A stretch of DNA of 64,000 bases, from NCBI GenBank assembly GCA_963843645.1, contig CAWJLE010000003.1, positions 1,922,001 through 1,986,000 on the forward strand. Reading direction: 5' to 3'. The translations under genes and the position numbers were made by a program. Shown in pieces: positions 1-9,393 of this stretch. This DNA is from CAWJLE01 sp963843645. Lineage in GTDB: Bacteria > Chloroflexota > Anaerolineae > DAOTYC01. The stretch's first letter is position 1, and every line of letters begins with the position of its first letter. The notes under the pieces are model-generated. The model was not told where the DNA came from and made no database searches. It saw only the letters and a list, made by a program, of their open reading frames with translations.

Positions 1-1931
1 TGATCGGTCTGACCGATTTCGATCTATGGCCTCCGGACCAGGCAGCGGCATACCGCGAGGAAGAAATCAGGGTCATGGAAACCGGCGAGCCGTTGGTTGT
101 GGAGCGGCTGCGCCCCACCCGCTCCGGCGCGCGCTGGACCGAGGTCGTGAAGACGCCTCTGTGTGATGACGAAGGCAAGGTGCTCGGCGTGCTCATCAAC
201 GTCCGTGACATCGATAGCCGCAAGCAGGCTGCTGAGGTCCAGGCCCGCCGCGTACGCGAGATGACGGCTCTGTACGAGACCTCGCTGGCCATCAATGCCC
301 AACACGACCTGTCCACGCTGCTCCAGTCTATCGTCCGGCGGGCGGCGGATCTTCTGGGCGGCGGCGTAGGCGAGCTGCACCTGATGCGGTCTGACGGCCG
401 GGCGCTGGAAATGGCCGGCAGTTACAACCTGCCGGAAAGCTCGGCACAGCGGGTCGCCAACTTGGGCGAAGGGATGACGGGCCGCACCGCCCAAAGCGGC
501 GAGATACTGATGCTGGAAGACTACTCCACCTGGGAAGATCGCATCTACGACATGCCCAATCTGCACCGCGCATTGAGCGTGCCGTTGAAGCGGGGCGCCC
601 AGGTCATCGGCGTGCTGACGATCTTCGACGTAGAGAAGACCGGACCGTTCGACGATGACGAGGTGCGTCTGGTCAATTTGTTCGCCGACCAGGCGACTAT
701 CGCGCTGCAAAATACGCGCCTGTTTGAGTCCGCACAACGCGAGTTGGTCGAGCGCATCCGCGCGGAGGAAGAGGTGGCTCAGCATGCGCGCGAGATGACG
801 GCTTTGTACGAAACATCGCTGGCCCTCAACACACAGCGCGACCTGTCCACGTTGCTCCAAACGATCGTCGAAGCCGCGGTGAGGCTAATAGGCACCGGTG
901 CCGGTGTAGGCGAGCTGTTTCTCATACGTCCGGACGGCGAGACCCTCCAATTGGCCGCCAGCTACAATATGCCGTATCGCGAGCCCAACCAGATCATCGA
1001 CGTCGGTAAGGGTCTCGCCGGTCGCACTGCCCGGGACAATGAGCCGCAGTTCATAGAAGACTATAGCATCTGGGATGGCCGCCTCTGCTCCGAGGTGGAG
1101 CTGCGTCGGGCGTTGAGCGTGCCGCTGAGGCGCGGGAGCCAGGCAATCGGTGTGCTCAACATCTTCGATGTGGACAAGGTGGGTCCGTTCGACGAGAACG
1201 AGATCAGGCTGGTTCAGCTCTTCGTTGACCAGGCCACCGTCGCCATCGAAAACGCCCGCCTCTACGAGGCGGTGCAGCGCGAGCGCGATTTCAGCGCCGG
1301 CGTCCTGGCCACGACTGAGACCGCGGTGGGCGTGTTCGACCCGGAGGGACGCATTCTGCTGTTCAACCGCAAGTGCCAGGAGCTGACGGGCTACACGGAA
1401 GAGGAGATGTTGGGCCGTGTCCTCTGGGAAGTCCTGATTCCGGCCGATGACGTGGAGCGCGTGAAGCAGGCGATGGGCAGCTGGCCCGATCAGGAACCAC
1501 CCAACTACTACGAGAATGCGTGGCTGACCAAGGACGGCCGCAGCGTGCCGCTGGTCTGGCGGAATGGGATCCTCCGCAATCCGAACGGCCAGGTGCTGTT
1601 CATCAGCTCTGGCATGGACATTTCTGAGCGTGTGTCTCGCGAGCAAGAGATCGAACGCCGCAACCGCGAGCTGACGCTGCTGTACGAGACGCTGCGGGCT
1701 GCCAGCAGCTCACTGGACCCGTGCGAAGTCTATCGGCACGTGGCGCAGCTCGCTCGCAATGCTCGGCGGGTTTCCGATCGTCAGCGCCCGGCTGCCCAAA
1801 GGCGGCAAACTGGTGCTCTGCGCATCCGAGGGCTTCCCGGAATTCAGGATGGAGATGGGCCCGACCGAGGGTGTGCACGGCAGGGTGATGCGCACCGGGG
1901 AGCCGGCGTTCGTGTCCGATGTGACCCGTGA
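1..1931 (+). CDS. Hybrid sensor histidine kinase, N-terminal piece (partial, frameshifted)
   Basis: The gene enters from the left edge; reading is open from base 3 with no start in the window. It opens with the end of a PAS domain (to about base 235), then two tandem, closely similar GAF domains (about 270-735 and 790-1280), each opening with ALYETSLA, then a PAS domain (about 1285-1640) and the start of a third GAF. The GAF pair looks like an internal duplication. The real protein leaves this frame near base 1755 and continues in the frame of the next entry; the rest of this frame to 1931 is not protein-like. Together the three pieces form one cytosolic-looking sensor of about 1390 residues with no visible membrane segment. 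Ligand unknown; GAF and PAS domains bind small molecules, haem or flavin. Confidence 0.85.
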   Translation, partial: IGLTDFDLWPPDQAAAYREEEIRVMETGEPLVVERLRPTRSGARWTEVVKTPLCDDEGKVLGVLINVRDIDSRKQAAEVQARRVREMTALYETSLAINAQHDLSTLLQSIVRRAADLLGGGVGELHLMRSDGRALEMAGSYNLPESSAQRVANLGEGMTGRTAQSGEILMLEDYSTWEDRIYDMPNLHRALSVPLKRGAQVIGVLTIFDVEKTGPFDDDEVRLVNLFADQATIALQNTRLFESAQRELVERIRAEEEVAQHAREMTALYETSLALNTQRDLSTLLQTIVEAAVRLIGTGAGVGELFLIRPDGETLQLAASYNMPYREPNQIIDVGKGLAGRTARDNEPQFIEDYSIWDGRLCSEVELRRALSVPLRRGSQAIGVLNIFDVDKVGPFDENEIRLVQLFVDQATVAIENARLYEAVQRERDFSAGVLATTETAVGVFDPEGRILLFNRKCQELTGYTEEEMLGRVLWEVLIPADDVERVKQAMGSWPDQEPPNYYENAWLTKDGRSVPLVWRNGILRNPNGQVLFISSGMDISERVSREQEIERRNRELTLLYETLRAASSSLDPCEVYRHVAQLARNARRVSDRQRPAAQRRQTGALRIRGLPGIQDGDGPDRGCARQGDAHRGAGVRVRCDP

Positions 1932-2574
1932 CCCCGACTACGTGGCGGGGAGGACGGACGTCACGAGCGAAATCTGCGTTCCCGTGAAGGTGGATGGTGA
2001 CATCACCGCCGTGCTCAACGTCGAGTCTACACCGGATCGCCCGCTGTCCGGCGACGACTTTCGCCTGATGCTCACCCTGGCAGCTCAGCTCAGCCTGGTA
2101 ATGAGCAACGCCGCGCTGTACGGTCACCTGCAAAAGGAGCGCGACCGAGTGCAGAGCTTCAACGAGCAGCTGCTGGCCTTGCAGCGCGTGGCGACCGCGG
2201 TCAGCTCGCGCCTGAACCTGCGTGAGCTCCTCGACTACATCTCGCGGGCCGCCGCGGAGCTTCTGGACGGCGACAGTTCCTGCATCCTGTTCTCTGACGA
2301 AAACGGCCTCCTCACCATTCACGGGGGCTATGGTCCCTCGTTCGATGCGCTGCGTACGACCGTTCGCCGGATAGGCGAGGGCATCAACGGTCACGTGGCG
2401 CAGACCGGCGAGCCCATCATCATTGACGATGCACGAACCGACGCACGCGTCACCAACCCGGTGATTCGACGCGAGGGCTTCCAAGTCCCTCATCTGCGTG
2501 CCGGTTCTCATCAGCAAGACCGTCATCGGCACGCTGAACGTGCTCAGCACCCATCGCACTCACGCCTTCAATGA
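1759..2574 (+). CDS. Hybrid sensor histidine kinase, middle piece (GAF-GAF)
   Basis: Continuation of the same gene in another frame. It carries the third GAF domain (to about 2130, with the conserved ICVPVKVDGDITAVLN stretch) and most of a fourth (about 2150-2480). The first ATG at 1759 is an internal methionine of the reconstructed protein, not a true start: the preceding residues in the upstream frame join directly. Near 2475 the frame breaks again. Removing one C from the TTCC at about 2474-2480 restores EGFKSLICVPV, typical of the GAF beta-sheet core, so a one-base insertion is the simplest explanation. No start signal precedes 1759. Confidence 0.8.
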   Translation: MLGGFPIVSARLPKGGKLVLCASEGFPEFRMEMGPTEGVHGRVMRTGEPAFVSDVTRDPDYVAGRTDVTSEICVPVKVDGDITAVLNVESTPDRPLSGDDFRLMLTLAAQLSLVMSNAALYGHLQKERDRVQSFNEQLLALQRVATAVSSRLNLRELLDYISRAAAELLDGDSSCILFSDENGLLTIHGGYGPSFDALRTTVRRIGEGINGHVAQTGEPIIIDDARTDARVTNPVIRREGFQVPHLRAGSHQQDRHRHAERAQHPSHSRLQ

Positions 2575-4174
2575 GGACCAGTGCCGCGTCCTCTCGCTCC
2601 TTGCCAACCAGGCCGCGGCAGCCATCGCCAATGCGCGGTTGTATTCCATCACGACGGAATCTGAGGCACGCTACCGGTCGCTGTTCGAGAAGAGCCTGGA
2701 CGGCATCGTTCTGGTCGATGCCTCGATCGGTCTCATCACAGACGCGAACCCGGCCTTTCAGCTCATGGTGGGCTATTCGCTGAGCGAGCTGCGCCAGCGC
2801 CGGATGTGGGAGGTTCAGCCGGAAGAAGCTCAGGACCGCACACGACAACGATTGCAGCTCCTTCAGGCCGGAAACAACCCGTCCGTCGGAGCGTCGCAGC
2901 TGGTGGCGCGGGACGGCCGCATCATCGACGTCGAGTATTCTATCTGGCGCATCGAAGTCGATGGGCGGATCTTCGGTGTCTCCTCCATTCGCGACGTCAC
3001 CGACAAGCGGCAATTGGAGGAGCAGCTTCGCCAGGCGCAGAAGATGGAGGCCATCGGTACGCTGGCCGGCGGCATCGCGCACGACTTCAACAACATCCTG
3101 GGAGCTATTCTCGGTTATGCTTCGTTCATCAAGAAGGGCCTGCCGGAGGGCGATTCGCTGCGGAGCGACGCGGAAACCGTCGAGCGGTCGGCGCTGCGCG
3201 GCGCCGAGCTGACCCGGCAATTGCTGGCTTTTGCCCGCGGCGGCCGCTACGAGTTGAAACCGCTGAGCGTCAACGCGTCGGTCAAAGAGGTAGTCCAGCT
3301 CCTGTCCCGGACGGTCAATAAGGCCATCGCCATCCATCCGGCATTGGAGGCACAGCTGCCGCCGATCGAGGGCGACGGGGGCCAGATCCAGCAGCTCCTG
3401 TTGAATTTGTGCTTGAACGCCTGTGAAGCCATGCCCGGCGGCGGGTTCCTGACTGTCGAAACCAGAACCATTTGCATGGATGGCGAGCGCGCCTTCCGCG
3501 AATTGGGTAAATCTGCCGGAACCTACGTTCTCCTGTCCGTCACCGACACAGGTCGCGGCATGGACTCCGAGACTCAGGAGCGCATCTTCGAGCCTTTCTA
3601 CTCAACCAAGAAGGATCAGCCGGGACGCAAACACAGCGGCCTTGGGCTGGCTGTGGTATTCGGCATCGTCAAGGGTCACGATGGCGTGATCCGTGTGGAG
3701 AGCGAGGTCGGTCGGGGCACCACCTTCCGCATCTGGCTGCCGGCTCGGACCGGCGCCGTCGTCGAGACGCCGCCCGCCGAGGCGGCCGCCGAGCGAGGCA
3801 GCGAGACCGTCCTGGTAGTCGACGACGAGGCGTGGCTGCGCGATATCCTGGAACGCGTGTTGAGCTCGGCCGGCTACAAGGTTCTGCTTGCTTCCACCGG
3901 AAACGAGGCATTGGAGCTCTTCCGCTCTCACAAGCAGATCGACCTCGTGATCCTGGACATGGTCATGCCCGGTCTGAACGGCTCCAAGACCTTCGAGCTG
4001 CTCAAACGAGAGGATCCCGATGTATGTGTCTTGATCTCGAGCGGCTACTCCGAGCAGGGTGAGGCTCAGGAGCTCCTGGCCTCCGGCGCACGCGGGTTTA
4101 TCCAGAAGCCGTTCATGTTCCAGGACATCCTCGCCCGGGTCCGCACGGTGTTGGACAAAGAAAGCCGGCCCTGA
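2498..4174 (+). CDS. Hybrid sensor histidine kinase, C-terminal piece (PAS-HisKA-HATPase-REC)
   Basis: This third frame completes the fourth GAF, then gives a PAS domain (about 2665-3010), a HisKA dimerisation helix with the phospho-acceptor His in GGIAHDFNNIL, a HATPase_c domain with N-box LNLCLNACEAMPGG and ATP-lid glycines in DTGRGM and SGLGLAVV, and a C-terminal receiver domain with the acidic pair VVDDE, phospho-acceptor Asp in VILDMVMPG and Lys in FIQKPF. The His environment and fused receiver are typical of hybrid kinases that pass phosphate through an internal receiver. There is no output domain, so a separate Hpt or response regulator is expected. A hairpin follows the stop. Confidence 0.9.
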   Translation: MPVLISKTVIGTLNVLSTHRTHAFNEDQCRVLSLLANQAAAAIANARLYSITTESEARYRSLFEKSLDGIVLVDASIGLITDANPAFQLMVGYSLSELRQRRMWEVQPEEAQDRTRQRLQLLQAGNNPSVGASQLVARDGRIIDVEYSIWRIEVDGRIFGVSSIRDVTDKRQLEEQLRQAQKMEAIGTLAGGIAHDFNNILGAILGYASFIKKGLPEGDSLRSDAETVERSALRGAELTRQLLAFARGGRYELKPLSVNASVKEVVQLLSRTVNKAIAIHPALEAQLPPIEGDGGQIQQLLLNLCLNACEAMPGGGFLTVETRTICMDGERAFRELGKSAGTYVLLSVTDTGRGMDSETQERIFEPFYSTKKDQPGRKHSGLGLAVVFGIVKGHDGVIRVESEVGRGTTFRIWLPARTGAVVETPPAEAAAERGSETVLVVDDEAWLRDILERVLSSAGYKVLLASTGNEALELFRSHKQIDLVILDMVMPGLNGSKTFELLKREDPDVCVLISSGYSEQGEAQELLASGARGFIQKPFMFQDILARVRTVLDKESRP

Positions 4175-4213
4175 CACCTCGCCGGTGATCGAATGACCTC
4201 GTCGAGAGACGTT

Positions 4214-4254
4214 TGGCTGCGACCAGAGGCTCGGAAACCCTCGAGTCGCAGCCA
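4214..4254 (+). terminator. Hairpin after the sensor kinase gene
   Basis: Ten-base stem TGGCTGCGAC (4214-4223) pairs with GTCGCAGCCA (4245-4254), with a smaller GAGG/CCTC stem inside the loop. It lies 40 bases after the kinase stop. The U-tract is weak (ATCCTTCCCC), so an intrinsic terminator is plausible but not certain. Confidence 0.5.
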
Positions 4255-4277
4255 TCCTTCCCCCTCCAGTCCCCTTG

Positions 4278-4286
4278 TGTTACAAT
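4278..4286 (+). promoter_or_regulatory. Extended -10 promoter of the protease gene
   Basis: TGTTACAAT matches an extended -10 (TG-N-TACAAT). No good -35 is seen 17 bases upstream (TTCCCC). The same TGTTACAAT occurs at 14148 and 24937 before other genes. Confidence 0.55.
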
Positions 4287-4320
4287 TGATTCCTGATTCG
4301 ATCGTTCGGAGGTTACGCCT

Positions 4321-6783
4321 TTGTCTCACCGTGCTCACAGCCTGCAACGAACCATCGTCGCGCCGATCCTACTCATCGCAGCGCTCATGCTTGCGGCCGC
4401 CGCCTCCGGCGCTCCGCCCACGCCCAGCACCCACAAAATCATCGTCGACTCAGCGGACACTGCCGCTCTGGGAACGTTAGCTCGCGAGGGCGGGCAGCAG
4501 CTCGCCGACTACGGTTCGTTCGAGCTATGGACGGCGCCGGCGGGCGCGGTTCAGGCTCTGAGCGCTCCCGGGCGAGCTGCCGCAGCCGAACGTGAGGACC
4601 TCAACCGGATCGTCCTGCGCGGTGGGCAGGCCATCGACACGAGCGGCGCCCTGGCCCAAACCACTCCCAAGCTCACCGGCCAGGCTGCCCGGACCGCGGG
4701 CGCGCAGTTTTGGCTCGTGCAGTTCATCGGGCCGATCAAGCCGGAATGGCTGGCAGCGCTCACCGGCACTGGCGTGAAGATCGTGGCCTACCAGCCGGCG
4801 GACGCCTACGTGGTCTGGGGCGACGTGGCCGCGCTGAGCCGCCTCGATGCGCTCGCGGCGGCTTCGCCTGTCGTTCAGTGGACCGGGCCGTGTCAGCCCG
4901 CGTACCGGCTGGCGCCGAACCTGACGGCGCAGGCCCAGGCCAAGACTGCAGAGTGGGTCGACGTGACCGTGCAGCTTTACGCCGCCGCTGACGGCGTAAA
5001 CACCGAGCTGGCTCGCCTCCAGGCCTTCGGCGGGCAGGTTTACCGCGGACCGTCCACGCTGCTCGACTTCACGAACATCTCTTTGCAGCTCCCCGCCGAC
5101 CAGCTCAGCGCAGTGGCAGCGGACGCGCCGGTATTCAATGTGGAGCCGTTCAGACAGCCTGAGCGGCTGGACGAGGTCCAGGACCAGATCATCGCGGGAG
5201 CAGTGACCACGTCGGGCGGCACCGTCGTGCCGTCCGGCCCCGGCTATCTGAGTTGGCTGGGCGCGCTGGGCTTTCCCACGACGCCGAGCAGCTATCCCAT
5301 CGTCGATATCGTGGACGACGGCATCGACACCGGCGACGTCGCCAATATCCTGCATCCCGACTTCCACGAATTCGGCGTCCTGGCCAACCCGAGCCGTGTA
5401 GCCTACATCAAGAACTGCACGTCGAACGCCTCCGGCAACGGCGTGGACGGCCACGGCAATCTCAACGCCGGCATCGTTGGCTCATACAACGATCCTTTGG
5501 CCTCGCCCTATCAGGACTCAAACGGATATCGGATCGGCCTGGGCGTCTCACCCTATGGCCGTATGGGCAGCACCAAAGTGTTTGCCGACGGCGGAACATG
5601 GAGCGACTCGAAATGCGGGGGCACCGACCAGGGTGTGGTGGCGGCCAGCTACAACGCCGGCGCCGCCCTGACGTCCAACAGTTGGGGCAACTGGTATGCA
5701 TATGGCGCCTACGACACCTCGTCGCAGGCCTACGACGCACTGACGCGAGACGCCTCACTATCGACGCCGGGCAACCAGGAGATGCTCCACGTGTTCGCCG
5801 CCGGCAACGTTGGGCCCTGGACTAACACCACCAACTCTCCGGGCACGGCCAAGAATGTCCTCACGGTGGGCGCGACGGAGAACGTGCGCGACAATGGTGT
5901 GAGCGACGGCTGCGGCGTTAGTTTGGCCAACAACGCCGACGACATGGCCGGCTTTTCGTCGCACGGCCCGACCGACGACGGTCGCATCAAGCCCGACATC
6001 GTGGCCCCGGGCACACACGTGCAGGGGCCGGCTTCGCAGGACCCCTCCTACAACGGCTCCGGCGTGTGCGACCAATATTACCCCTCCGGTCAAACGCTCT
6101 ACACGTGGTCTTCTGGCACGAGCCACTCTACGCCGGCCGCCGCGGGCGCCGCTTCGCTCGCTTTCGAATACTACGACCGGGTGTGGGCCCCGGGCCACAC
6201 GCCAAGCCCGGCCATGCTCAAGGCGCTGCTGCTCAACAGTGCCCGCTACCTGACGGGCTCGGGCGCGAACGATACGCTGCCTAGCAACAACCAGGGCTGG
6301 GGCGACGTCAATCTGGGCACTCTGTTCGACGGTGCGCCGCGCGAGCTTCTGGATCAGAGCGTTCTCTTCACTGCGACCGGACAGGTGTACACTTTCACCG
6401 GTTACCATGCCAGCCCCAGCCAACTCCGCATAACGCTGGCCTGGACGGACGCGCCGGGCAGCACGATCGGTGCCGCGTGGGTCAACAATCTCAACCTGGA
6501 GGTCACGATAGGCGGGCACACGTACCTTGGCAACGTCTTCAGTGGGCGTTACTCCGTGACCGGCGGCTCGGCAGATATTCGAAACAACGTCGAGAGTGTT
6601 CTGTTGCCTTCCGGAATAAGCGGCGCATACCAGGTGCGGGTGATCGCGGCCAATATCGCCGGCGATGGCGTGCCGGGCAACGCCACGTCGCCGGACCAGG
6701 ATTTTGCCCTGGTCATATACAACTCCTTACCCAAAAAGATTCTGTATTTCCCGCTGATAGTCAAAGACTGGGCATCCCCGTAA
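4321..6783 (+). CDS. Secreted subtilisin-like serine protease (peptidase S8)
   Basis: Start is TTG at 4321, set by GGAGGT at 4308-4313 and followed by a clear signal peptide (basic start, then ILLIAALMLAAAASGA). After a long propeptide-like region of about 300 residues comes an S8 catalytic domain: Asp near residue 330 (DIVDDGID), His near 377 (VDGHGNLNAG), oxyanion Asn in FAAGN near 495, Ser near 601 in SSGTSHSTP. The order Asp-His-Ser and the motif FSSHGPTDDGRIKPD fit subtilases of the KP-43 type. A beta-sandwich domain of about 120 residues follows, as in proprotein convertase-like proteases. The protein ends in ILYFPLIVKDWASP, a tail shared with the propeller proteins at 14423-22929. At 820 residues it is intact. 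Role: extracellular or cell-surface protein degradation (inferred). Confidence 0.93.
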   Translation: MSHRAHSLQRTIVAPILLIAALMLAAAASGAPPTPSTHKIIVDSADTAALGTLAREGGQQLADYGSFELWTAPAGAVQALSAPGRAAAAEREDLNRIVLRGGQAIDTSGALAQTTPKLTGQAARTAGAQFWLVQFIGPIKPEWLAALTGTGVKIVAYQPADAYVVWGDVAALSRLDALAAASPVVQWTGPCQPAYRLAPNLTAQAQAKTAEWVDVTVQLYAAADGVNTELARLQAFGGQVYRGPSTLLDFTNISLQLPADQLSAVAADAPVFNVEPFRQPERLDEVQDQIIAGAVTTSGGTVVPSGPGYLSWLGALGFPTTPSSYPIVDIVDDGIDTGDVANILHPDFHEFGVLANPSRVAYIKNCTSNASGNGVDGHGNLNAGIVGSYNDPLASPYQDSNGYRIGLGVSPYGRMGSTKVFADGGTWSDSKCGGTDQGVVAASYNAGAALTSNSWGNWYAYGAYDTSSQAYDALTRDASLSTPGNQEMLHVFAAGNVGPWTNTTNSPGTAKNVLTVGATENVRDNGVSDGCGVSLANNADDMAGFSSHGPTDDGRIKPDIVAPGTHVQGPASQDPSYNGSGVCDQYYPSGQTLYTWSSGTSHSTPAAAGAASLAFEYYDRVWAPGHTPSPAMLKALLLNSARYLTGSGANDTLPSNNQGWGDVNLGTLFDGAPRELLDQSVLFTATGQVYTFTGYHASPSQLRITLAWTDAPGSTIGAAWVNNLNLEVTIGGHTYLGNVFSGRYSVTGGSADIRNNVESVLLPSGISGAYQVRVIAANIAGDGVPGNATSPDQDFALVIYNSLPKKILYFPLIVKDWASP

Positions 6784-6821
6784 CCGACTGCGGTCGACAC
6801 GAACAGGGAGCAAGAAACGAA

Positions 6822-6862
6822 CTTCTCGTCGCCGGGGGCTGGTGACGAGAAAGTCTTTCTTC
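6822..6862 (+). terminator. Terminator hairpin between convergent genes
   Basis: Stem TTCTCGTC (6823-6830) with GACGAGAA (6844-6851), followed by the T-rich AGTCTTTCTTCG. It lies between the stop of the protease gene and the end of the convergent lipoprotein gene. Confidence 0.6.
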
Positions 6863-6923
6863 GTGCGCTTTCGGTTTGATGGCGTTCGGGCGCATCCAGT
6901 CGCCCGTGCGCCACGGTGCGTGA

Positions 6924-8088
6924 TTACTTGGAGGCTGCGCTCAGCGCGTCGAACTGAGCCGGATCGACGAACGACCGAATGTCCGTGATCTCGCCGTTGG
7001 CGTCGAAGGTGAGCACATCGACGCCGTTCACGCTGAGGGTCTGGCCGTTCACGGTCCGCTGTGCCGTCCACACGGCCATGCCCGTCTGCGCATTCGCGAC
7101 CATCGCGCCGTACGTCACCTTCAGATCGCTGGCACCGAAGACGTTAGGATACTGGTCCGCGAGCGGGTGACTGATGCCCTGGCCTCCCGCAAACAGCGCA
7201 TTGTAGGCCGCCTGGTCGCCGTTGGTCTGTGCCTCGGCATATTTTTGCAGAGTTTCCTGGGCTGCGCTCGTCGGTTGGCTGACGGTGACGTTGGTCATTG
7301 CGGGCAAAGTAGGCAGGGCAGGCATGGCAGGCCCCGCCGGCCCTGCCGCGGACGCCTGAGCCTTGGGGGCTGAGATAGGCGCCGGCTTCTGGCTGTTGTC
7401 CCACTTCACCATGATGTCCGGCTGCTTCTGCGCGGTCATGTCCAGATTCCAGACGATCTTGTTGGCAGCCTCATCGTAGGTCGCGGTGTCCTTTGGTCCC
7501 CAATCCAGGATCTTGCCCGGCAGGGACAGGCCATAGCTGAACGACATGCCCATCGCCGCGATCATCTGCCTGGCCATCGCCTTGTCTTCCGGGCTCTGCG
7601 TGGCTTCCGGGTTCGGGCCTCCACTGCCGGTTGCGCTCGAAGCGTCCGACGTAAGCTGGTCAGAATTCACGACGATATTGAGCGTGATGACGTCACCATC
7701 TTTGGTGTAGGTGATCGAAATCCATGGACTGGCCCTTTTCGCCGAATTGCTGGCTCTGCAGCTCGTCGAGGCTCTTGAACGGGAGGGTCACCTTGACGCC
7801 CTCGTTGCCGCTGGCATCGGTGTACTTTTCGACGGTGGCGCCGGGAATCTGCTTGGCGCTGGTCGTGATATCGGCAAAGGGATCCTGCTGTGACCCCGCG
7901 TCCTGCGAATTGGTGGACTTGGCCAGGTCCATCATGCTTTTGTCGATAGCAATGGCAACACTGCGGGATCCACTGCCGTCCGGCTTGATGACCACTTCTG
8001 AGTTGACGCTTAAACAGCCCGACAGCAAAACGGCCCCGGCGACGACCACTGTGATCAGACCGAGGTAGAATCGACTCTTGCTCCTCAT
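6924..8088 (-). CDS. Lipoprotein with LppM-like domain and C-terminal SnoaL-like domain (frameshifted)
   Basis: Start ATG at 8088 with GGGAGGT eight bases upstream. The N-terminus is a lipoprotein signal (VVVAGAVLLSGC, lipidated Cys at residue 25). The next ~190 residues resemble the LppM/DUF3153 fold (VVIKPDGSGSRSVAIAI, then ITYTKDGDVITLNIVV). A Pro/Ala linker (PAMPALPTLPAM) leads to a C-terminal domain of about 120 residues resembling SnoaL/NTF2-like folds (AYNALFAGGQG, then VDVLTFDANGEITDIRSF). The frame breaks near 7730 at an AAAGGGCC run; joining the two frames gives one protein of about 388 residues. Without the join these would be read as a 131-residue lipoprotein (7693-8088) and a 248-residue protein (6924-7670). 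Function unknown; probably at the outer face of the membrane. Confidence 0.75.
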
Positions 8089-8218
8089 GGTGACCTCCCC
8101 GTGAAACGATGAGTGTTAGTTTGAGCGGCCATAAACCAATTGTACACTGATATACCGTTTTGATTTTACCACAGGACGTCGATATTCCAATATGAGCCCT
8201 ATCATAATCGGGTCGTGA

Positions 8219-8793
8219 CTACGACAGGGGCCTGCCCGGCCGGACGAGCCGCCACGCCGAAGGCAACAGAATCACGGCGCAGACCATCTTCGCGGCCTCT
8301 CCAATCATGAAGGGGAACAGGCCGAGCGGCAGCGCCATGTCGGCGCCGACCAGTCGTGCGAGCCAGATCAGGCCGAGGGCGTAGATCACGACGTTCCCCA
8401 CCCACATCATCGCTGCAGTCGTGGATACGCGCCGATTCCATCCGCTCTCGGCGAGCCAGCCCGTTACGAAGGCCGCCGAGATGAAACCCATCAGGTACCC
8501 GCCGGTCGGGCCGGCGAAACGGGCGAGACCCGCGGCCCCTCCGGCAAAGACCGGCAGTCCGGCCGTTCCTGCGGCGAGGTAAGTCATCACACTCATCGGA
8601 CCTCGCCGGCTGCCGAGCAGCGCTCCGGTCAAGAGCACTGCAAGCGTCTGGCCGGTCACCGGGACGGGGCTGAACGGCAAAGGCACCGCAATTCGAGCGC
8701 ACAACGCGATGAAGAAGCTCCCGCCCACCACCCAGGCGACGTCGATCAAGACTCGCCGCTGGCCCGTGGCCTCACCAGGTCAAGGTAAGTCAT
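8219..8793 (-). CDS. bioY: Biotin transporter substrate-binding component BioY
   Basis: Six-helix membrane protein of the BioY family (S component of an ECF-type biotin transporter). Family hallmarks are PVPVTGQTLAVLLTGALLG and the loop after it with GPTGGYLMGF. The continuous frame begins at a TTG at 8749. A better start is ATG at 8793, which has GAAGGA five to ten bases upstream (8801-8806) and gives MTYLDLVRPRASGES, the usual BioY N-terminus; this requires a one-base frame correction near 8750. No ECF ATPase (BioM/EcfA) or EcfT lies nearby, so it either acts alone or uses a shared energising module. Its own 5' region contains a GC-rich hairpin at 8846-8877. Confidence 0.85.
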
Positions 8794-8845
8794 CGATTTC
8801 TCCTTCGTTTTTCGAGATCAGTTTGTCACTACGTATGCCATAACA

Positions 8846-8877
8846 CCGCCGCCGGTCTGGTGATACGGCGGCGGCGG
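8846..8877 (-). other. GC-rich hairpin upstream of bioY
   Basis: CCGCCGCCG (8846-8854) can pair with CGGCGGCGG (8866-8877 region, slippery). It could end transcription from the small gene upstream (9029-9250) before bioY. No T-tract is present. Confidence 0.35.
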
Positions 8878-9028
8878 ACAATCTCACTCAGTTCAGTTGT
8901 CGCGCCTATCTCGGCGACGTAGTCGTCACGCACCGCCCGACCCTGGCAGTCGTTCCAAAGGTTGACGTCGGTCAGTGACGACTTGCTTCGAGCTGCACGT
9001 GCCCTATCAGGGGCGTGCGCAGCGGGAA

Positions 9029-9250
9029 TCAACTCAACTCGTCCTTCAGCCGCTCGTACAGGTCGCGCTTGGAACCGGGAAAGGGCGTGCCCTGCAGCCG
9101 CCGGGCGATGTCCATCACGTCGTCAGCCAGACTGCGGCTGATGCCCTCCGGGCGGCGGTAATCGAACACGTCCCGCAGTGCTCGCCAGCTTTTGTCCTCT
9201 CGCATCGCCGTCCACAACTCGTCTACGTCGTCCATCGTCAGATTTGCCAC
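9029..9250 (-). CDS. Small acidic hypothetical protein (73 aa)
   Basis: GTG start at 9250 with GGAGG about eight bases upstream. The 73-residue product is charged and mostly helical-looking (DDVDELWTAMREDKSW ... SKRDLYERLKDEL), with no signal peptide or membrane segment. I do not recognise the family. It is the last reading frame on the minus strand after the ABC transporter permease, separated by about 140 bases. The frame is open further upstream to 9760, but that extension lies antisense-free within the permease gene in another frame and is not protein-like, so I limit the gene to the part with its own ribosome site. Confidence 0.55.
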   Translation of the reverse strand: MANLTMDDVDELWTAMREDKSWRALRDVFDYRRPEGISRSLADDVMDIARRLQGTPFPGSKRDLYERLKDELS

Positions 9251-9393
9251 CGAGTCTTCCTCCAGGAAATCGATTTTGGTTGCGCCGGATTGCGTGCGGG
9301 GCGATAGGCTCCAACCGCACGCGCGGACGTCTCGCGCGGCCCGCACGCGTCTCTGTTGGCGAGCGGCCACATGCTGGATGATTGCCGCCGGCC

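Noticed and set aside
885..1646. Minus-strand frame of 253 codons opposite the GAF/PAS domains
   Set aside because: It is antisense to strong domain coding and has no protein-like motif or start signal.
8846..8877. Biotin-responsive operator (BirA or BioR site) upstream of bioY
   Set aside because: The stretch is only a GC-rich hairpin and does not show the known BirA or BioR site sequences.
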